DNA of 64,000 bases from Microbacterium memoriense (GCF_025398275.1 NZ_JAODOR010000004.1:62001-126000), one strand, 5' to 3'. Positions 25,068 through 33,314 are shown, numbered from the stretch's first letter. The notes: generated by a model from the sequence alone, not told the origin. A program made the numbers and translations.

Positions 25068-26008
25068 ACCTCCGTCGTGCGCGCGCCGTGCTCGGCGCGA
25101 CAGCAGTGCTCTCGCTGGCCGTGACGCTCAGCGCCTGCGCAGGCGAAGCATCCAGCAACACCGGTGAGGGTCTCAGTGGGATCGTCGTCACCGACGGATC
25201 GTCCACGGTCGAGCCGCTTACCGACGCCGCCGCCTACCTGTTCGCGGGGACGGAACCGGACGTCGACGTGGTCGCGACCATCACGGGCACGACGGCGGGA
25301 TTTCGGGCGTTCTGCGATGGAGAGACCGATATCTCGAACGCCTCGCGAGCGATCTCGGAAGACGAGAAGGCTGCGTGTGGCGACGCCGGCGTCGACTACA
25401 CCGAGATCGTCGTCGCGAATGACGGCCTGTCTGTGATCCTGAACCCCGAGAACGACTGGGCGACGGACCTGACCGTTGAGCAGCTCGCCACGATCTGGGC
25501 GCCCGCATCCGAAGGTGAGATTCTCTCCTGGAACCAGGTCGACGCCGCCTTCCCCGACGAGCCGCTCGTGCTGTTCGGCGCGGGCCAGGACTCGGGAACG
25601 CTCGACTACTTCAGCGCCGAGATCAACGGTGAAGAAGGCGCCATCCGCGCAGACTACAACGCATCCGAAGACGACAATCTGACCGTGGCGGGGGTCGCGG
25701 AGAACCTCGGCGGCATCGGGTTCCTCGGCCTCAGCTACGTCGAGGCCAATGCCGACGCTGTCATCGCGGCATCGATTGACGGCGTTTCACCGACCGTCGA
25801 GACCGTTCAAGACAGCAGCTATACGCCGCTCAGTCGTCCGCTGTTCATCTACGTCAACAACGCTTCCTACGCGGACAAGCCGCAGGTGAAGGGCTTCGTT
25901 GACTTCTATGTCGACAACGCGGCGAACGTGGCCGCGCGAGCACTCGTGGTGCCGCTCACCGAAGAGCAAGTCGGCGTCGCGCAAGAAGAACTCGCGTCCC
26001 TCGGCTGA
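25064..26008 (+). CDS. PstS-like phosphate/arsenate-binding lipoprotein
   Basis: A 314-residue secreted substrate-binding protein. The signal peptide ends in the lipobox LSAC (Cys25). Phosphate-loop residues are visible in VTDGSSTVEPL, ISNASRAISEDE and GAGQDSGTLDYF, matching PstS. No pstC, pstA or pstB is present, so it is an orphan. The GTG start overlaps the arsC stop, which ties its expression to arsenic. It might favour phosphate over arsenate for a distant transporter, bind arsenate as a sensor, or act as a trap; sequence cannot decide. Confidence 0.88.
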   Translation: MNLRRARAVLGATAVLSLAVTLSACAGEASSNTGEGLSGIVVTDGSSTVEPLTDAAAYLFAGTEPDVDVVATITGTTAGFRAFCDGETDISNASRAISEDEKAACGDAGVDYTEIVVANDGLSVILNPENDWATDLTVEQLATIWAPASEGEILSWNQVDAAFPDEPLVLFGAGQDSGTLDYFSAEINGEEGAIRADYNASEDDNLTVAGVAENLGGIGFLGLSYVEANADAVIAASIDGVSPTVETVQDSSYTPLSRPLFIYVNNASYADKPQVKGFVDFYVDNAANVAARALVVPLTEEQVGVAQEELASLG

Positions 26009-26054
26009 TCCTCGCCCACGACCCTCTCCACGGACCCTGAGACAGGACTGACTT

Positions 26055-27437
26055 ATGCACATCGTCGCCATCGGCGGCAGCGACGCGGGGATCTCCGCCG
26101 CGCTCCGCGCCCGTGAGCTGGACCCCTCGGTCGACGTGACCGTGGTGGTCGCCGACGAGTATCCGAACTACTCGATTTGCGGCATCCCGTACTACTTCTC
26201 CGGCGACGTCCAGCCGTGGCAATCGCTCGCGCACCGCACCCACGCCGACCTCGAGGCAACCGGAATGAGGCTCCGGCTGGGCACCCTCGCCACCCGCATT
26301 GATGCGGCGGCCCAGACGCTGACCGTCCGCGATCAGGCGGGGGAGAGCAAGATCGCGTATGACGAGCTGATCGTCGGCACGGGAGCCCTTCCCGCATTCG
26401 CCGGCATCCATGGTCTCGACACGCTCGGGCCCGACGACGGGGTCCACGTCATCCATTCGATGGGCGACACCTTTGCGCTGGATGCGCACCTCACCCAACG
26501 TGACCCGCGCACCGCGATCATCATCGGCGCGGGGTACGTGGGCCTCGAGATGGCGGAAGGCTTCCGGGCGCGGGGGATGCGGGTGATTCAGCTGCAGCGT
26601 GGACCCGAAGTGCTTTCCACCCTCGACCCTGAACTTGCCGCCACCGTGCACGTGGAACTGCTCGAGCACGGCGTGGAGGTGCACACGAACACCACCGTGA
26701 CAGCGGTGGAGAAAACCGACTCGGGATTGTTCGTGCGGGCGGAGCATCTCGGCCAGTCGGTCACACACACCGCCGACCTCGTCCTCGCTGTCGTCGGTGT
26801 CCGGCCCAACACGGCGCTCCTCGAGGATGCGGGTGCGCGGCTCGGAGCCGGCCGTGCCGTCGTCGTCGACGAGCAGATGCGCACGGGCATTCCGCACGTG
26901 TTCGCGGCGGGCGATGGCATCGTCACGCATCATCGCCTTCTCGGCGTGACCTACCTTCCGCTCGGCACGACTGCGCACAAGCAAGGTCGCATCGCCGGAG
27001 AGAACGCGCTCGGCGGACAGCGGCGCTTCGCCGGGTCGGTCGGCACTCAAGTGGTGAAGGTCTTCGACGTCGTCGCGGCGCGTACCGGATTGCGCGATCA
27101 CGAAGCCGCCGCGGCAGGCTTCGCGCCGGTGACCTCCGAAGCTCTGGCGGATGATCACAAGCGCTACTATCCGGGCGCGCAGCCCATTGCGATCCGAATC
27201 ACCGGCGACGCGGAGTCTGGACTTCTTCTCGGCGCGCAGCTGGTTGGTCGACTCGGCACCGAAACCGCGAAGCGCGTCGATACCTACTCCACCGCGCTGT
27301 TCAGCGGGTTGACCGTGGACCAGGTATCGGATCTGGACCTCTCCTACACGCCTCCGCTCGGATCCCCGTGGGATGCCGTCCAGGTCGCCACCCAGGCGTG
27401 GTCTCGCGCCCAGACACGAGCAGGAGTCCTCGCATGA
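26055..27437 (+). CDS. FAD-dependent pyridine nucleotide-disulfide oxidoreductase, CoA-disulfide reductase-like
   Basis: A 460-residue flavoprotein. The FAD GxGxxG-type motif is IGGSDAGISAA, the NAD(P)H motif is IIIGAGYVGLEMAEG, and the second FAD motif is HVFAAGDGI. The single redox Cys42 in NYSICGIPYYFSG fits the CoA-disulfide reductase/NADH oxidase/persulfide reductase group. A C-terminal dimerisation domain follows (about 330-450). Within an arsenic operon it could return thiol or persulfide reducing power to ArsC or repair arsenite-damaged thiols. AGGA precedes the ATG. It is coupled to the next gene (ATGA). Confidence 0.88.
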   Translation: MHIVAIGGSDAGISAALRARELDPSVDVTVVVADEYPNYSICGIPYYFSGDVQPWQSLAHRTHADLEATGMRLRLGTLATRIDAAAQTLTVRDQAGESKIAYDELIVGTGALPAFAGIHGLDTLGPDDGVHVIHSMGDTFALDAHLTQRDPRTAIIIGAGYVGLEMAEGFRARGMRVIQLQRGPEVLSTLDPELAATVHVELLEHGVEVHTNTTVTAVEKTDSGLFVRAEHLGQSVTHTADLVLAVVGVRPNTALLEDAGARLGAGRAVVVDEQMRTGIPHVFAAGDGIVTHHRLLGVTYLPLGTTAHKQGRIAGENALGGQRRFAGSVGTQVVKVFDVVAARTGLRDHEAAAAGFAPVTSEALADDHKRYYPGAQPIAIRITGDAESGLLLGAQLVGRLGTETAKRVDTYSTALFSGLTVDQVSDLDLSYTPPLGSPWDAVQVATQAWSRAQTRAGVLA

Positions 27438-27832
27438 CCGCATCGCCGACCGTCCTCTTCATCTGCACGCACAACGCGGGCCGCTCCCAACTCGGTGCGC
27501 ACCTGCTCGCCCACGTCGCCGGTGACAGCGTGACCGCGACCAGCGCCGGCGTCTCGCCCGCCGAGCATATCAATCCCGTCGTGGCGGAAGCGCTCGGCGA
27601 GCTCGGCATCGACACGTCAGAAGCGAGCCCCCGCGCCGTCACCGTCGCGGACCTCGCCTCGGCCGACGTCGTGGTGACCATGAAGCCCGGGCTGTCCTTG
27701 CCGGGACCCGTCCTCGGGGACCTGGTGGAGTGGTCCTTCGCTGACCCCGAGAACTGGGGTATCGACGGCGTGCGTGAGCTCAGAGACCGCGTGCTCGCGA
27801 AGGTGCGCACGCTGGTCCCCGCAGGTAGCTAG
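27434..27832 (+). CDS. ArsC-like LMW phosphatase lacking distal cysteines
   Basis: A 132-residue protein of the LMW phosphatase/ArsC family. The P-loop FICTHNAGRSQLGAHLL is intact with its nucleophilic Cys. The region that reads MGCGD-CP in the two other ArsC domains here is VVTMKPGLSLPGPVLG, so both distal cysteines are gone. The Trp-rich EWSFADPENWG replaces EDWELDDPAG, keeping the general-acid Asp. It may be a mycothiol-only reductase or a phosphatase. The ATG overlaps the preceding stop; the longer frame to 27368 is inside that gene. It is the last gene of the arsenic group. Confidence 0.85.
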   Translation: MTASPTVLFICTHNAGRSQLGAHLLAHVAGDSVTATSAGVSPAEHINPVVAEALGELGIDTSEASPRAVTVADLASADVVVTMKPGLSLPGPVLGDLVEWSFADPENWGIDGVRELRDRVLAKVRTLVPAGS

Positions 27833-27837
27833 AGCGC

Positions 27838-28227
27838 TCAGTCGCGCAGCTGCGCCAGGATCTCGTGCGGGCCGGTGCCGGCGTGCTCCGTGACCACGTC
27901 GCGCTCGACGCGGAGCATCGAAAACTCGGCAATGTTGACATGTCGGCGGGTCGGCGCGACGCCGCGGAAGGCTCCCGTGTGAGTGCCGGCGCCGCGGAGG
28001 TGCACCGCGATCCGGTCGTCTTCGGCGACAAGCTGGATGCGGCGCCAGCGCCAGTCGGGGAACCCGCGGAAGAGGTCCTCGATGTCGGTGATCCAGGCAT
28101 CCGCCCCGCGGGGGAGATGCGCCCGGCGCACCGTGGGGGAGAGGAACCCGCGGATCGCGGCGAGGTCGTGGCGGTTGCAGGTGTCGAGGAAGTCGGCGTG
28201 CCAGGCGTGCAGCTCCCACGGTTCCAT
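27838..28227 (-). CDS. SnoaL/NTF2-like protein
   Basis: A 129-residue single-domain protein of the NTF2-like cone fold: HAWHADFLDTCNRHDLAAIRGFLSP forms the first helices, then WITDIEDLFRGFPDWRW and strand pairs with VHLRGAGTHTG. Such proteins range from cyclases to dehydratases and ligand binders; the substrate is unknown. The ATG lies 6 bases after TAGCCT (28234-28239, minus strand), pointing to a leaderless mRNA. It ends 6 bases from the ArsC-like gene and converges on the arsenic group. Confidence 0.75.
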   Translation of the reverse strand: MEPWELHAWHADFLDTCNRHDLAAIRGFLSPTVRRAHLPRGADAWITDIEDLFRGFPDWRWRRIQLVAEDDRIAVHLRGAGTHTGAFRGVAPTRRHVNIAEFSMLRVERDVVTEHAGTGPHEILAQLRD

Positions 28228-28263
28228 CGATCCAGGCTATGCGACGCGACGTGAACACCGGTT

Positions 28264-28353
28264 GCGTGCGCGCCCCGAGGGGAAGTGGCGAACGTGAGGA
28301 TGGATGCCGGAAATCCATCCTCCGGAGCGCACATCTCCTCCAGGGGCGCACGC
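28264..28353. repeat. Long imperfect palindrome upstream of the ABC-F gene
   Basis: Arms of about 42 and 41 bases (28264-28305 and 28313-28353) form an inverted repeat around a 7-base loop. The inner 10 bp (GAGGATGGAT with ATCCATCCTC) and the outer 8 (GCGTGCGC) are perfect, and the middle is diverged. It may be an old copy of the composite-palindrome class seen elsewhere in the window, or a local hairpin. Confidence 0.55.
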
Positions 28354-28413
28354 CGAGGGCTGAGAAGCGCGGCGGCGACCGGATGCGCCACGCGTACCTG
28401 ACAGGATTGTGGG

Positions 28414-30066
28414 ATGACCGCAACACTCGTGGCCCGCGGCGTCGCCGGCGGCCACGGACATCGCACGCTGTTCGATGCGCTCGATCTCACCGTCGCGCCC
28501 GGTGACGTCGTGGGCGTCGTCGGTGCCAACGGCGCGGGCAAATCCACCCTGCTGCGTCTCCTCGCCGGTATCGACGAGCCTCAGGCGGGCACCATATCGC
28601 TCGCGCCGACCGACGCCTTCGTGGGCTGGCTGCCGCAAGAACACGAGCGTGTCGCCGGGGAGAGCGTGGCCGAGTATATTTCTCGGCGGACCGGGTGCGC
28701 GGCCGCGGCTGCCGAGATGGATGGCGCGGCTCTCGCGTTCGCAGACCCGTCGCTCGCTGTGCCGGGTACCGACCCCGCCGACGTGTACTCCGCCGCCCTC
28801 GACCGGTGGATGGCGAGCGGCGCTGCCGACCTCGACGAGCGGATGCCGGTGGTCCTCCAGAGCCTCGGTCTCGACCTCGGAACGACGGCGCTGATGACCT
28901 CCCTCTCGGGAGGGCAGGCCGCCCGGGTGGGGCTCGCGGCGCTTCTGCTCTCACGGTTCGATATCGTCCTGCTCGACGAACCCACCAACGATCTCGACCT
29001 CGACGGACTCGAACGGCTCGAAGTGTTCGTTCGTGGGCTCCGGGGCGGCGTTGTGCTCGTCAGCCACGATCGGGAGTTCCTCGCCCGATGCGTCACGCGC
29101 GTTCTGGAACTCGATCTCGCGCAGAACGCCAACCGGGTGTTCGGCGGCGGGTACGACGCGTACCTCGAAGAGCGCGCGACGCTGCGTCGTCATGCGCGCG
29201 AGAAGTATGACGAGTTCGCCGAGAAAAAGGCCGAGCTCGTCGGACGCGCCCGCACGCAGCGCGAGTGGACGAGTCAGGGCGTTCGCAACGCGATGAAGAA
29301 GTCACCCGACAACGACAAGATCCGGCGGAAGGCCGCGACGGAGTCGAGCGAGAAACAAGCGCAGAAGGTACGCCAGATGGAAAGCCGCATCGCGCGGCTC
29401 GACGAGGTGGAAGAGCCCCGCAAGGAATGGCAGCTCGAGTTCACGATCGGCGCCGCACCCCGATCGAGCACCGTGGTCTCCACCCTCAGCGAGGCAGTGT
29501 TCCACCAGGGCGACTTCACACTCGGTCCCGTCTCGCTGCAAGTCATCGCGGGTGAGCGGATCGGCATCACGGGGCCCAACGGCGCGGGCAAGTCGACGCT
29601 GCTGCGCGCATTGCTGGGGACCCAGCATCCCGACGCGGGGACAGCGAGTCTCGGCGCGAACGTGCAGGTCGGCGAGATCGATCAGGCGCGATCCTTGCTC
29701 GTCGGATCGCAGCCGCTCGCCGTGGCGTTCGAGGCGCTGGTTCCCGAACTCAGCTCGGGCGAGGTGCGGACACTCCTCGCGAAGTTCGGCCTTACCGCCG
29801 ATCATGTGACACGGCCCGTGGACGAGATCTCCCCAGGAGAGCGGACGAGGGCGGGGCTCGCGCTGCTGCAAGCGCGCGGCGTGAACGTGCTCGTGCTCGA
29901 TGAACCGACCAACCATCTCGATCTGCCCGCGATCGAGCAGCTCGAGCACGCACTCGAGTCCTACACGGGCACGCTGCTGCTCGTGACCCACGATCGCCGC
30001 CTGCTCCAGGCCGTGCAGACCGACCGGCAGTGGCGGGTCGAGGCCGGCGTCGTCACCGAGGCCTGA
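28414..30066 (+). CDS. ABC-F family ATPase
   Basis: A 550-residue soluble protein with two ATP-binding cassettes and no membrane domain. NBD1 has GANGAGKST, LSGGQAAR and VLLDEPTNDLD. NBD2 has GPNGAGKST, a changed signature ISPGERTRAG and VLVLDEPTNHLD. A charged linker (about 240-330) contains the P-site tRNA-contacting motif region. ABC-F proteins act on ribosomes as translation factors or antibiotic protection factors. The short linker and no C-terminal extension do not point to a specific drug class. The upstream gap holds the palindrome at 28264 and no obvious uORF. Confidence 0.88.
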   Translation: MTATLVARGVAGGHGHRTLFDALDLTVAPGDVVGVVGANGAGKSTLLRLLAGIDEPQAGTISLAPTDAFVGWLPQEHERVAGESVAEYISRRTGCAAAAAEMDGAALAFADPSLAVPGTDPADVYSAALDRWMASGAADLDERMPVVLQSLGLDLGTTALMTSLSGGQAARVGLAALLLSRFDIVLLDEPTNDLDLDGLERLEVFVRGLRGGVVLVSHDREFLARCVTRVLELDLAQNANRVFGGGYDAYLEERATLRRHAREKYDEFAEKKAELVGRARTQREWTSQGVRNAMKKSPDNDKIRRKAATESSEKQAQKVRQMESRIARLDEVEEPRKEWQLEFTIGAAPRSSTVVSTLSEAVFHQGDFTLGPVSLQVIAGERIGITGPNGAGKSTLLRALLGTQHPDAGTASLGANVQVGEIDQARSLLVGSQPLAVAFEALVPELSSGEVRTLLAKFGLTADHVTRPVDEISPGERTRAGLALLQARGVNVLVLDEPTNHLDLPAIEQLEHALESYTGTLLLVTHDRRLLQAVQTDRQWRVEAGVVTEA

Positions 30067-30208
30067 GTCAGCACCGCTCGGGCACCTGCGCGGCGCCGAG
30101 CGGCTCAGGTGTACGTCCGGTTGGCTCGACGGTGCCACACCTGCCCCATGCGGGCACACCCGACCCAGGCGCCATACGACTGAGCCACCGCGACGGCGGG
30201 AAGGGGAC

Positions 30209-30559
30209 TCAGCGACCCTGACGCTTCTTGTAGGGCTTCGGTTCGCCCTTCACGATCGGCGCGCGGCCGACACCCTTGGATGCCTTCGCCTTGCCTCCGC
30301 CGGTCTTCTTCGGCGTGGTGGCGGTCACGGGGGCATCCGCGATGCGGTGGCGGGCTTCGTCGAGCAGCAGTGTTCCCGCCGCGGTCAGAGCCCAGGGTGT
30401 GCGGTCACGGTCGATGAGCTCGTGCCCGACCGCGGTCTCGAGTCGCTCGATCGAGGCGTACAGCGCGGTCAGCGACACACCGAGCGCGGCGGCCGCGCGC
30501 GGAAAGTGGAGCCCCGCCGCGTGCAGAGCCACGAAACGCTGCAGATCGGCGAGCTTCAC
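30209..30559 (-). CDS. LysR-type HTH domain protein with basic tail
   Basis: A 116-residue protein made of a LysR-type winged helix (residues 1-75; VALHAAGLHFPRAAAALGVSLTALYASIERLETAVG) and a Lys/Gly/Pro-rich basic tail of about 40 residues ending in KPYKKRQGR. The effector-binding domain of LysR proteins is missing and no frameshifted remainder is seen, so this is a natural short protein. It may bind DNA broadly like a nucleoid protein. The GTG start has GAGGAG 6 bases upstream. Confidence 0.75.
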   Translation of the reverse strand: MKLADLQRFVALHAAGLHFPRAAAALGVSLTALYASIERLETAVGHELIDRDRTPWALTAAGTLLLDEARHRIADAPVTATTPKKTGGGKAKASKGVGRAPIVKGEPKPYKKRQGR

Positions 30560-30691
30560 GCGGACTCCTCGGGGGTTGACGGCACGCGTCCACGATACGC
30601 GAACGACCGATGCGCAGCGGCGCCCGTTCCCGTCTCCCCAAGATCACCTGCAGACCGCGGAGACGCTCGGCGTCTCGTTCGGGCGCCCTCG

Positions 30692-30697
30692 GTAGAC
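30692..30697 (+). promoter_or_regulatory. -10 box of the alpha/beta hydrolase gene
   Basis: TAGACT lies about 55 bases before the GTG start at 30753. The leader contains a CGGCCG/CGGCCG hairpin, so unlike most neighbours this mRNA is not leaderless. Confidence 0.4.
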
Positions 30698-30752
30698 TGG
30701 CACGGCCGGCGCGAGTCGCCGTCGGCCGCCAGGTGACAGGGAGACCGGGATA

Positions 30753-31430
30753 GTGACGCAGGAGCGCCAGACCTTCGAACCGGACGGCCGTGCCGTCGCC
30801 TACATCGACGAGGGCTCCGGCCCCGCGGTCGTTCTCTTGCCGGCCGCCGGACTCGATTTCGCGTACCTCGGCACGCTCGCGAGCATTCTCGTCGAAGAGG
30901 ATTTCCGGGTCGTGCGGATCGGATCCCGCTCCGCCGGCACCGCCACGATGCATGACCTCGCGCACGACGTCGTCGATGTCCTGACTGAGCTGGGCATCGG
31001 GGATGCCTGGATCGGCGGGCACGCGTTCGGCGGCGCAGTGGCCCGCACGGTCGCTCTCGATCACCACGACCGCGTCAACGGCATCCTGCTCCTGGGCGTC
31101 GAAGCAGGAACCACCGTCGATCGCTCCGCCGCGTTGACTGCCGTCTTCGGTGAGGATTACGCGCCGGATGCCGCCCTCGAAGAACGTCAGGTGGCAGCAC
31201 TTCTGTCGACGCCGACGCCGGAGTGGGCGACGATCGCACCCGACACGCCGACCCTCGTCATCCAGGGTTCGGCCGATGAGATCACGCCCGCCGACAACGG
31301 GTTCGCCCTGCAGGCTTCCGCACCGGCCCTCGTCAGCGTGAAGTCGGTCGAGGGTGCCGGGCACCTGTTCGTGCTCACGCATCCGGGCGAAACGTCGTGG
31401 TTCATCGAGGATTACCTCGACTGGGACTGA
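30753..31430 (+). CDS. Alpha/beta hydrolase-fold protein with Ala at nucleophile position
   Basis: A 225-residue alpha/beta hydrolase. The fold is clear from DEGSGPAVVLLPAAGLDF, the nucleophile elbow, GSADEITP with its Asp, and GAGHLFVLTHP with the catalytic His. The elbow reads GHAFGG: Ala91 replaces the expected Ser of GxSxG. The codon is a clean GCG, so this is not an ambiguous read. The protein is therefore unlikely to be a serine hydrolase and may bind a ligand or be a non-catalytic partner. The GTG start at 30753 has GGGAGACCGGG upstream. Confidence 0.8.
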   Translation: MTQERQTFEPDGRAVAYIDEGSGPAVVLLPAAGLDFAYLGTLASILVEEDFRVVRIGSRSAGTATMHDLAHDVVDVLTELGIGDAWIGGHAFGGAVARTVALDHHDRVNGILLLGVEAGTTVDRSAALTAVFGEDYAPDAALEERQVAALLSTPTPEWATIAPDTPTLVIQGSADEITPADNGFALQASAPALVSVKSVEGAGHLFVLTHPGETSWFIEDYLDWD

Positions 31431-31467
31431 CCCGTCCGGCCGCGCACTCGAGGTCTACGATGGAGGA

Positions 31468-31587
31468 ATGGCTACCTCGAACCTCCCCGCGCCCACACTT
31501 CAGCCCGTCCCGGACGAGAAGAATCTGCTCGTCGTCGCCGAAGAGGGTGAGTCGTGCTGCGGCGGGGGATGCTGCAGCTCCAACTGA
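31468..31587 (+). CDS. 39-residue protein ending in CCGGGCC motif
   Basis: A micro-protein, Pro/Val-rich at first and ending ESCCGGGCCSSN. Four cysteines in two pairs around three glycines could bind Zn, Cu or an iron-sulfur cluster, or be a redox site. GGAGGA stands directly before the ATG, and a TACGAT box (31456-31461) lies 6 bases upstream, so either an RBS-led or leaderless start is possible. No family is recognised. It has the clear start and stop of a real gene and lies between two unrelated genes. Confidence 0.65.
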   Translation: MATSNLPAPTLQPVPDEKNLLVVAEEGESCCGGGCCSSN

Positions 31588-31613
31588 CCTGACGGCGCAC
31601 CGCCGCCGGCACC

Positions 31614-33095
31614 TCAGTGCGCGGCGGGCAGGCCGTCCGGCGAATCCGCAGGCTTGCGGATCAGGAACGCGCTGATCAGCAGCGGCATCCCGATGATCGC
31701 GGCCAGCAGGAACGCGGTGCGTGCGCCTTCGGCGCCGGCCGCCGCCTCGGGGGCACCCGACTCGACCGCGGCGGCGCTCACCGACGACATCACCGAGATG
31801 AGTACGGCGATACCGGCGGCGCCGGCGACCTGTTGCACGGTCGACACGGTCGCGCTGCCGTACGAGTAGAAGCGCGGTTCGAGCGAGCCGAGCGATGCCG
31901 TGAACAGCGGCGTGAACGACATCGCGAGGCCGATCGAGAGCACCGTCTGGGCGATCACGATCATCCACACCGGCGTCGATTCGGTGAGCATCGTGAACGA
32001 CCACAGCACCGCGAGCACGAGGATCGTCCCGGGCAGAAGCAGCACGCGCGTGCCGTGACGGTCATAGATGCGCCCGATGACCGGACCGAGCAGGCCCATG
32101 GCCAAAGCGCCGGGCAGGACGGCCAATCCCGATTGGCTCGCCGAGAGGCCGAGCGTCCCCTGCAGGTAGAGGGGAAGCGCCGTGATCACGCCGAAGAACG
32201 CCAGCGACATCACGGCGAAGTGCGCGACCGACAGCGAGAAGTTGCCCGACCGGAAGATGCGCAGGTCCAGCAGCGCATCGTCCTTCTTCTGCAGCACGAC
32301 CTGGCGCCACGCGAACAGTCCCAGTGCGACCGCGCCGATGGCGAGGGCGACGACGAGCGTTGTGGTGGATGCCGCGGCCTCTGCCGCTGTGCCGTGTCCG
32401 CCGCCGATCTGCGTGAGCCCGAAGACGAGTCCACCGAAACCCAGCGCCGACAGGATGACGGAGGGGACGTCGATCGGGGCGTGGGTCTGTTCGCCGATGT
32501 TCGGGATCCATCGCACACCGATCAGCAGCGCCGCGATCGCGATCGGGAGCACGATACCGAAGATCCAGCGCCACGTGAGGTTGTCGAGCACGAGCCCGGC
32601 CATGGTCGGACCGATCGCCGGGGCGAGGGAGATCACGACGCTGACGCGCCCCATCATCCGTCCGCGCAGGTGCGGCGGGACGACGGTCATGAGGGTCGTC
32701 ATGAGCAGAGGCATGACGATCGCGGTGCCGGATGCCTGGATGACACGGCCGACGATGAGGACCTCGAAACCGGGCGCGATGAGGGCCACCAGGGTCCCCA
32801 GTGTGAACAAGCTCATCGCAGCACCGAACATCGTGCGCGTCGTGAAGCGGCGGAGCAAGAACCCCGTGGTCGGAATGACGACGGCCATCGTGAGCATGAA
32901 AGCGGTCGTCAGCCACTGTGCGGCCACCGCGGTGATGCCGAGATCGGTGATCAGGTGGGGGATCGCGACCCCCATCGTCGTCTCGTTGAGGATCGCGACG
33001 AAAGCGGCGATGAGAAGAAGCCAGATGACGCGGTTCTGCTCGGGGGTGATCGTGTTCCCCGGCGGAGCGGTCGTGATGTTGGCGGGCGCGGTCAT
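31614..33095 (-). CDS. MFS drug-efflux transporter, DHA2-type
   Basis: A 493-residue major-facilitator protein with about 14 membrane helices, the DHA2 layout. The start segment VIWLLLIAAFVAILNETTMGVAIPHL is typical, with the Asn-Glu-Thr at the first-helix antiporter region. GFLLRRFTTRTMFGAAMSLF is the A-motif loop. Substrates are unknown but multidrug export is likely. I chose the ATG at 33095, with GAGGAG 7 bases upstream; the further 41 codons to 33218 are out of keeping with the family. Confidence 0.9.
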   Translation of the reverse strand: MTAPANITTAPPGNTITPEQNRVIWLLLIAAFVAILNETTMGVAIPHLITDLGITAVAAQWLTTAFMLTMAVVIPTTGFLLRRFTTRTMFGAAMSLFTLGTLVALIAPGFEVLIVGRVIQASGTAIVMPLLMTTLMTVVPPHLRGRMMGRVSVVISLAPAIGPTMAGLVLDNLTWRWIFGIVLPIAIAALLIGVRWIPNIGEQTHAPIDVPSVILSALGFGGLVFGLTQIGGGHGTAAEAAASTTTLVVALAIGAVALGLFAWRQVVLQKKDDALLDLRIFRSGNFSLSVAHFAVMSLAFFGVITALPLYLQGTLGLSASQSGLAVLPGALAMGLLGPVIGRIYDRHGTRVLLLPGTILVLAVLWSFTMLTESTPVWMIVIAQTVLSIGLAMSFTPLFTASLGSLEPRFYSYGSATVSTVQQVAGAAGIAVLISVMSSVSAAAVESGAPEAAAGAEGARTAFLLAAIIGMPLLISAFLIRKPADSPDGLPAAH

Positions 33096-33314
33096 GCGGG
33101 TCTCCTCGGTGACGTGCAAGCAGGGGAGCGCGCCGCGGACAGCCGGGCGAACCTCACCCACAACTCTCAGGCGCGGCCGGGCATTCCCGGATGACCGAAG
33201 ATTCTCGTGAACGGCCACCCCACGGGAGTGTCGTGTCAGTCGTCGCCGGTGTGATCGGATGTGCGGTCGGTGTGGGTCATCTGTCCGCCCTCGTTCGGTG
33301 GCACGATCGGGGAT

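Noticed and set aside
30071..30110. CCGCTCGG/CCGAGCGG repeat after the ABC-F gene as a terminator.
   Set aside because: Eight base pairs around a 14-base loop in very GC-rich sequence is not convincing.
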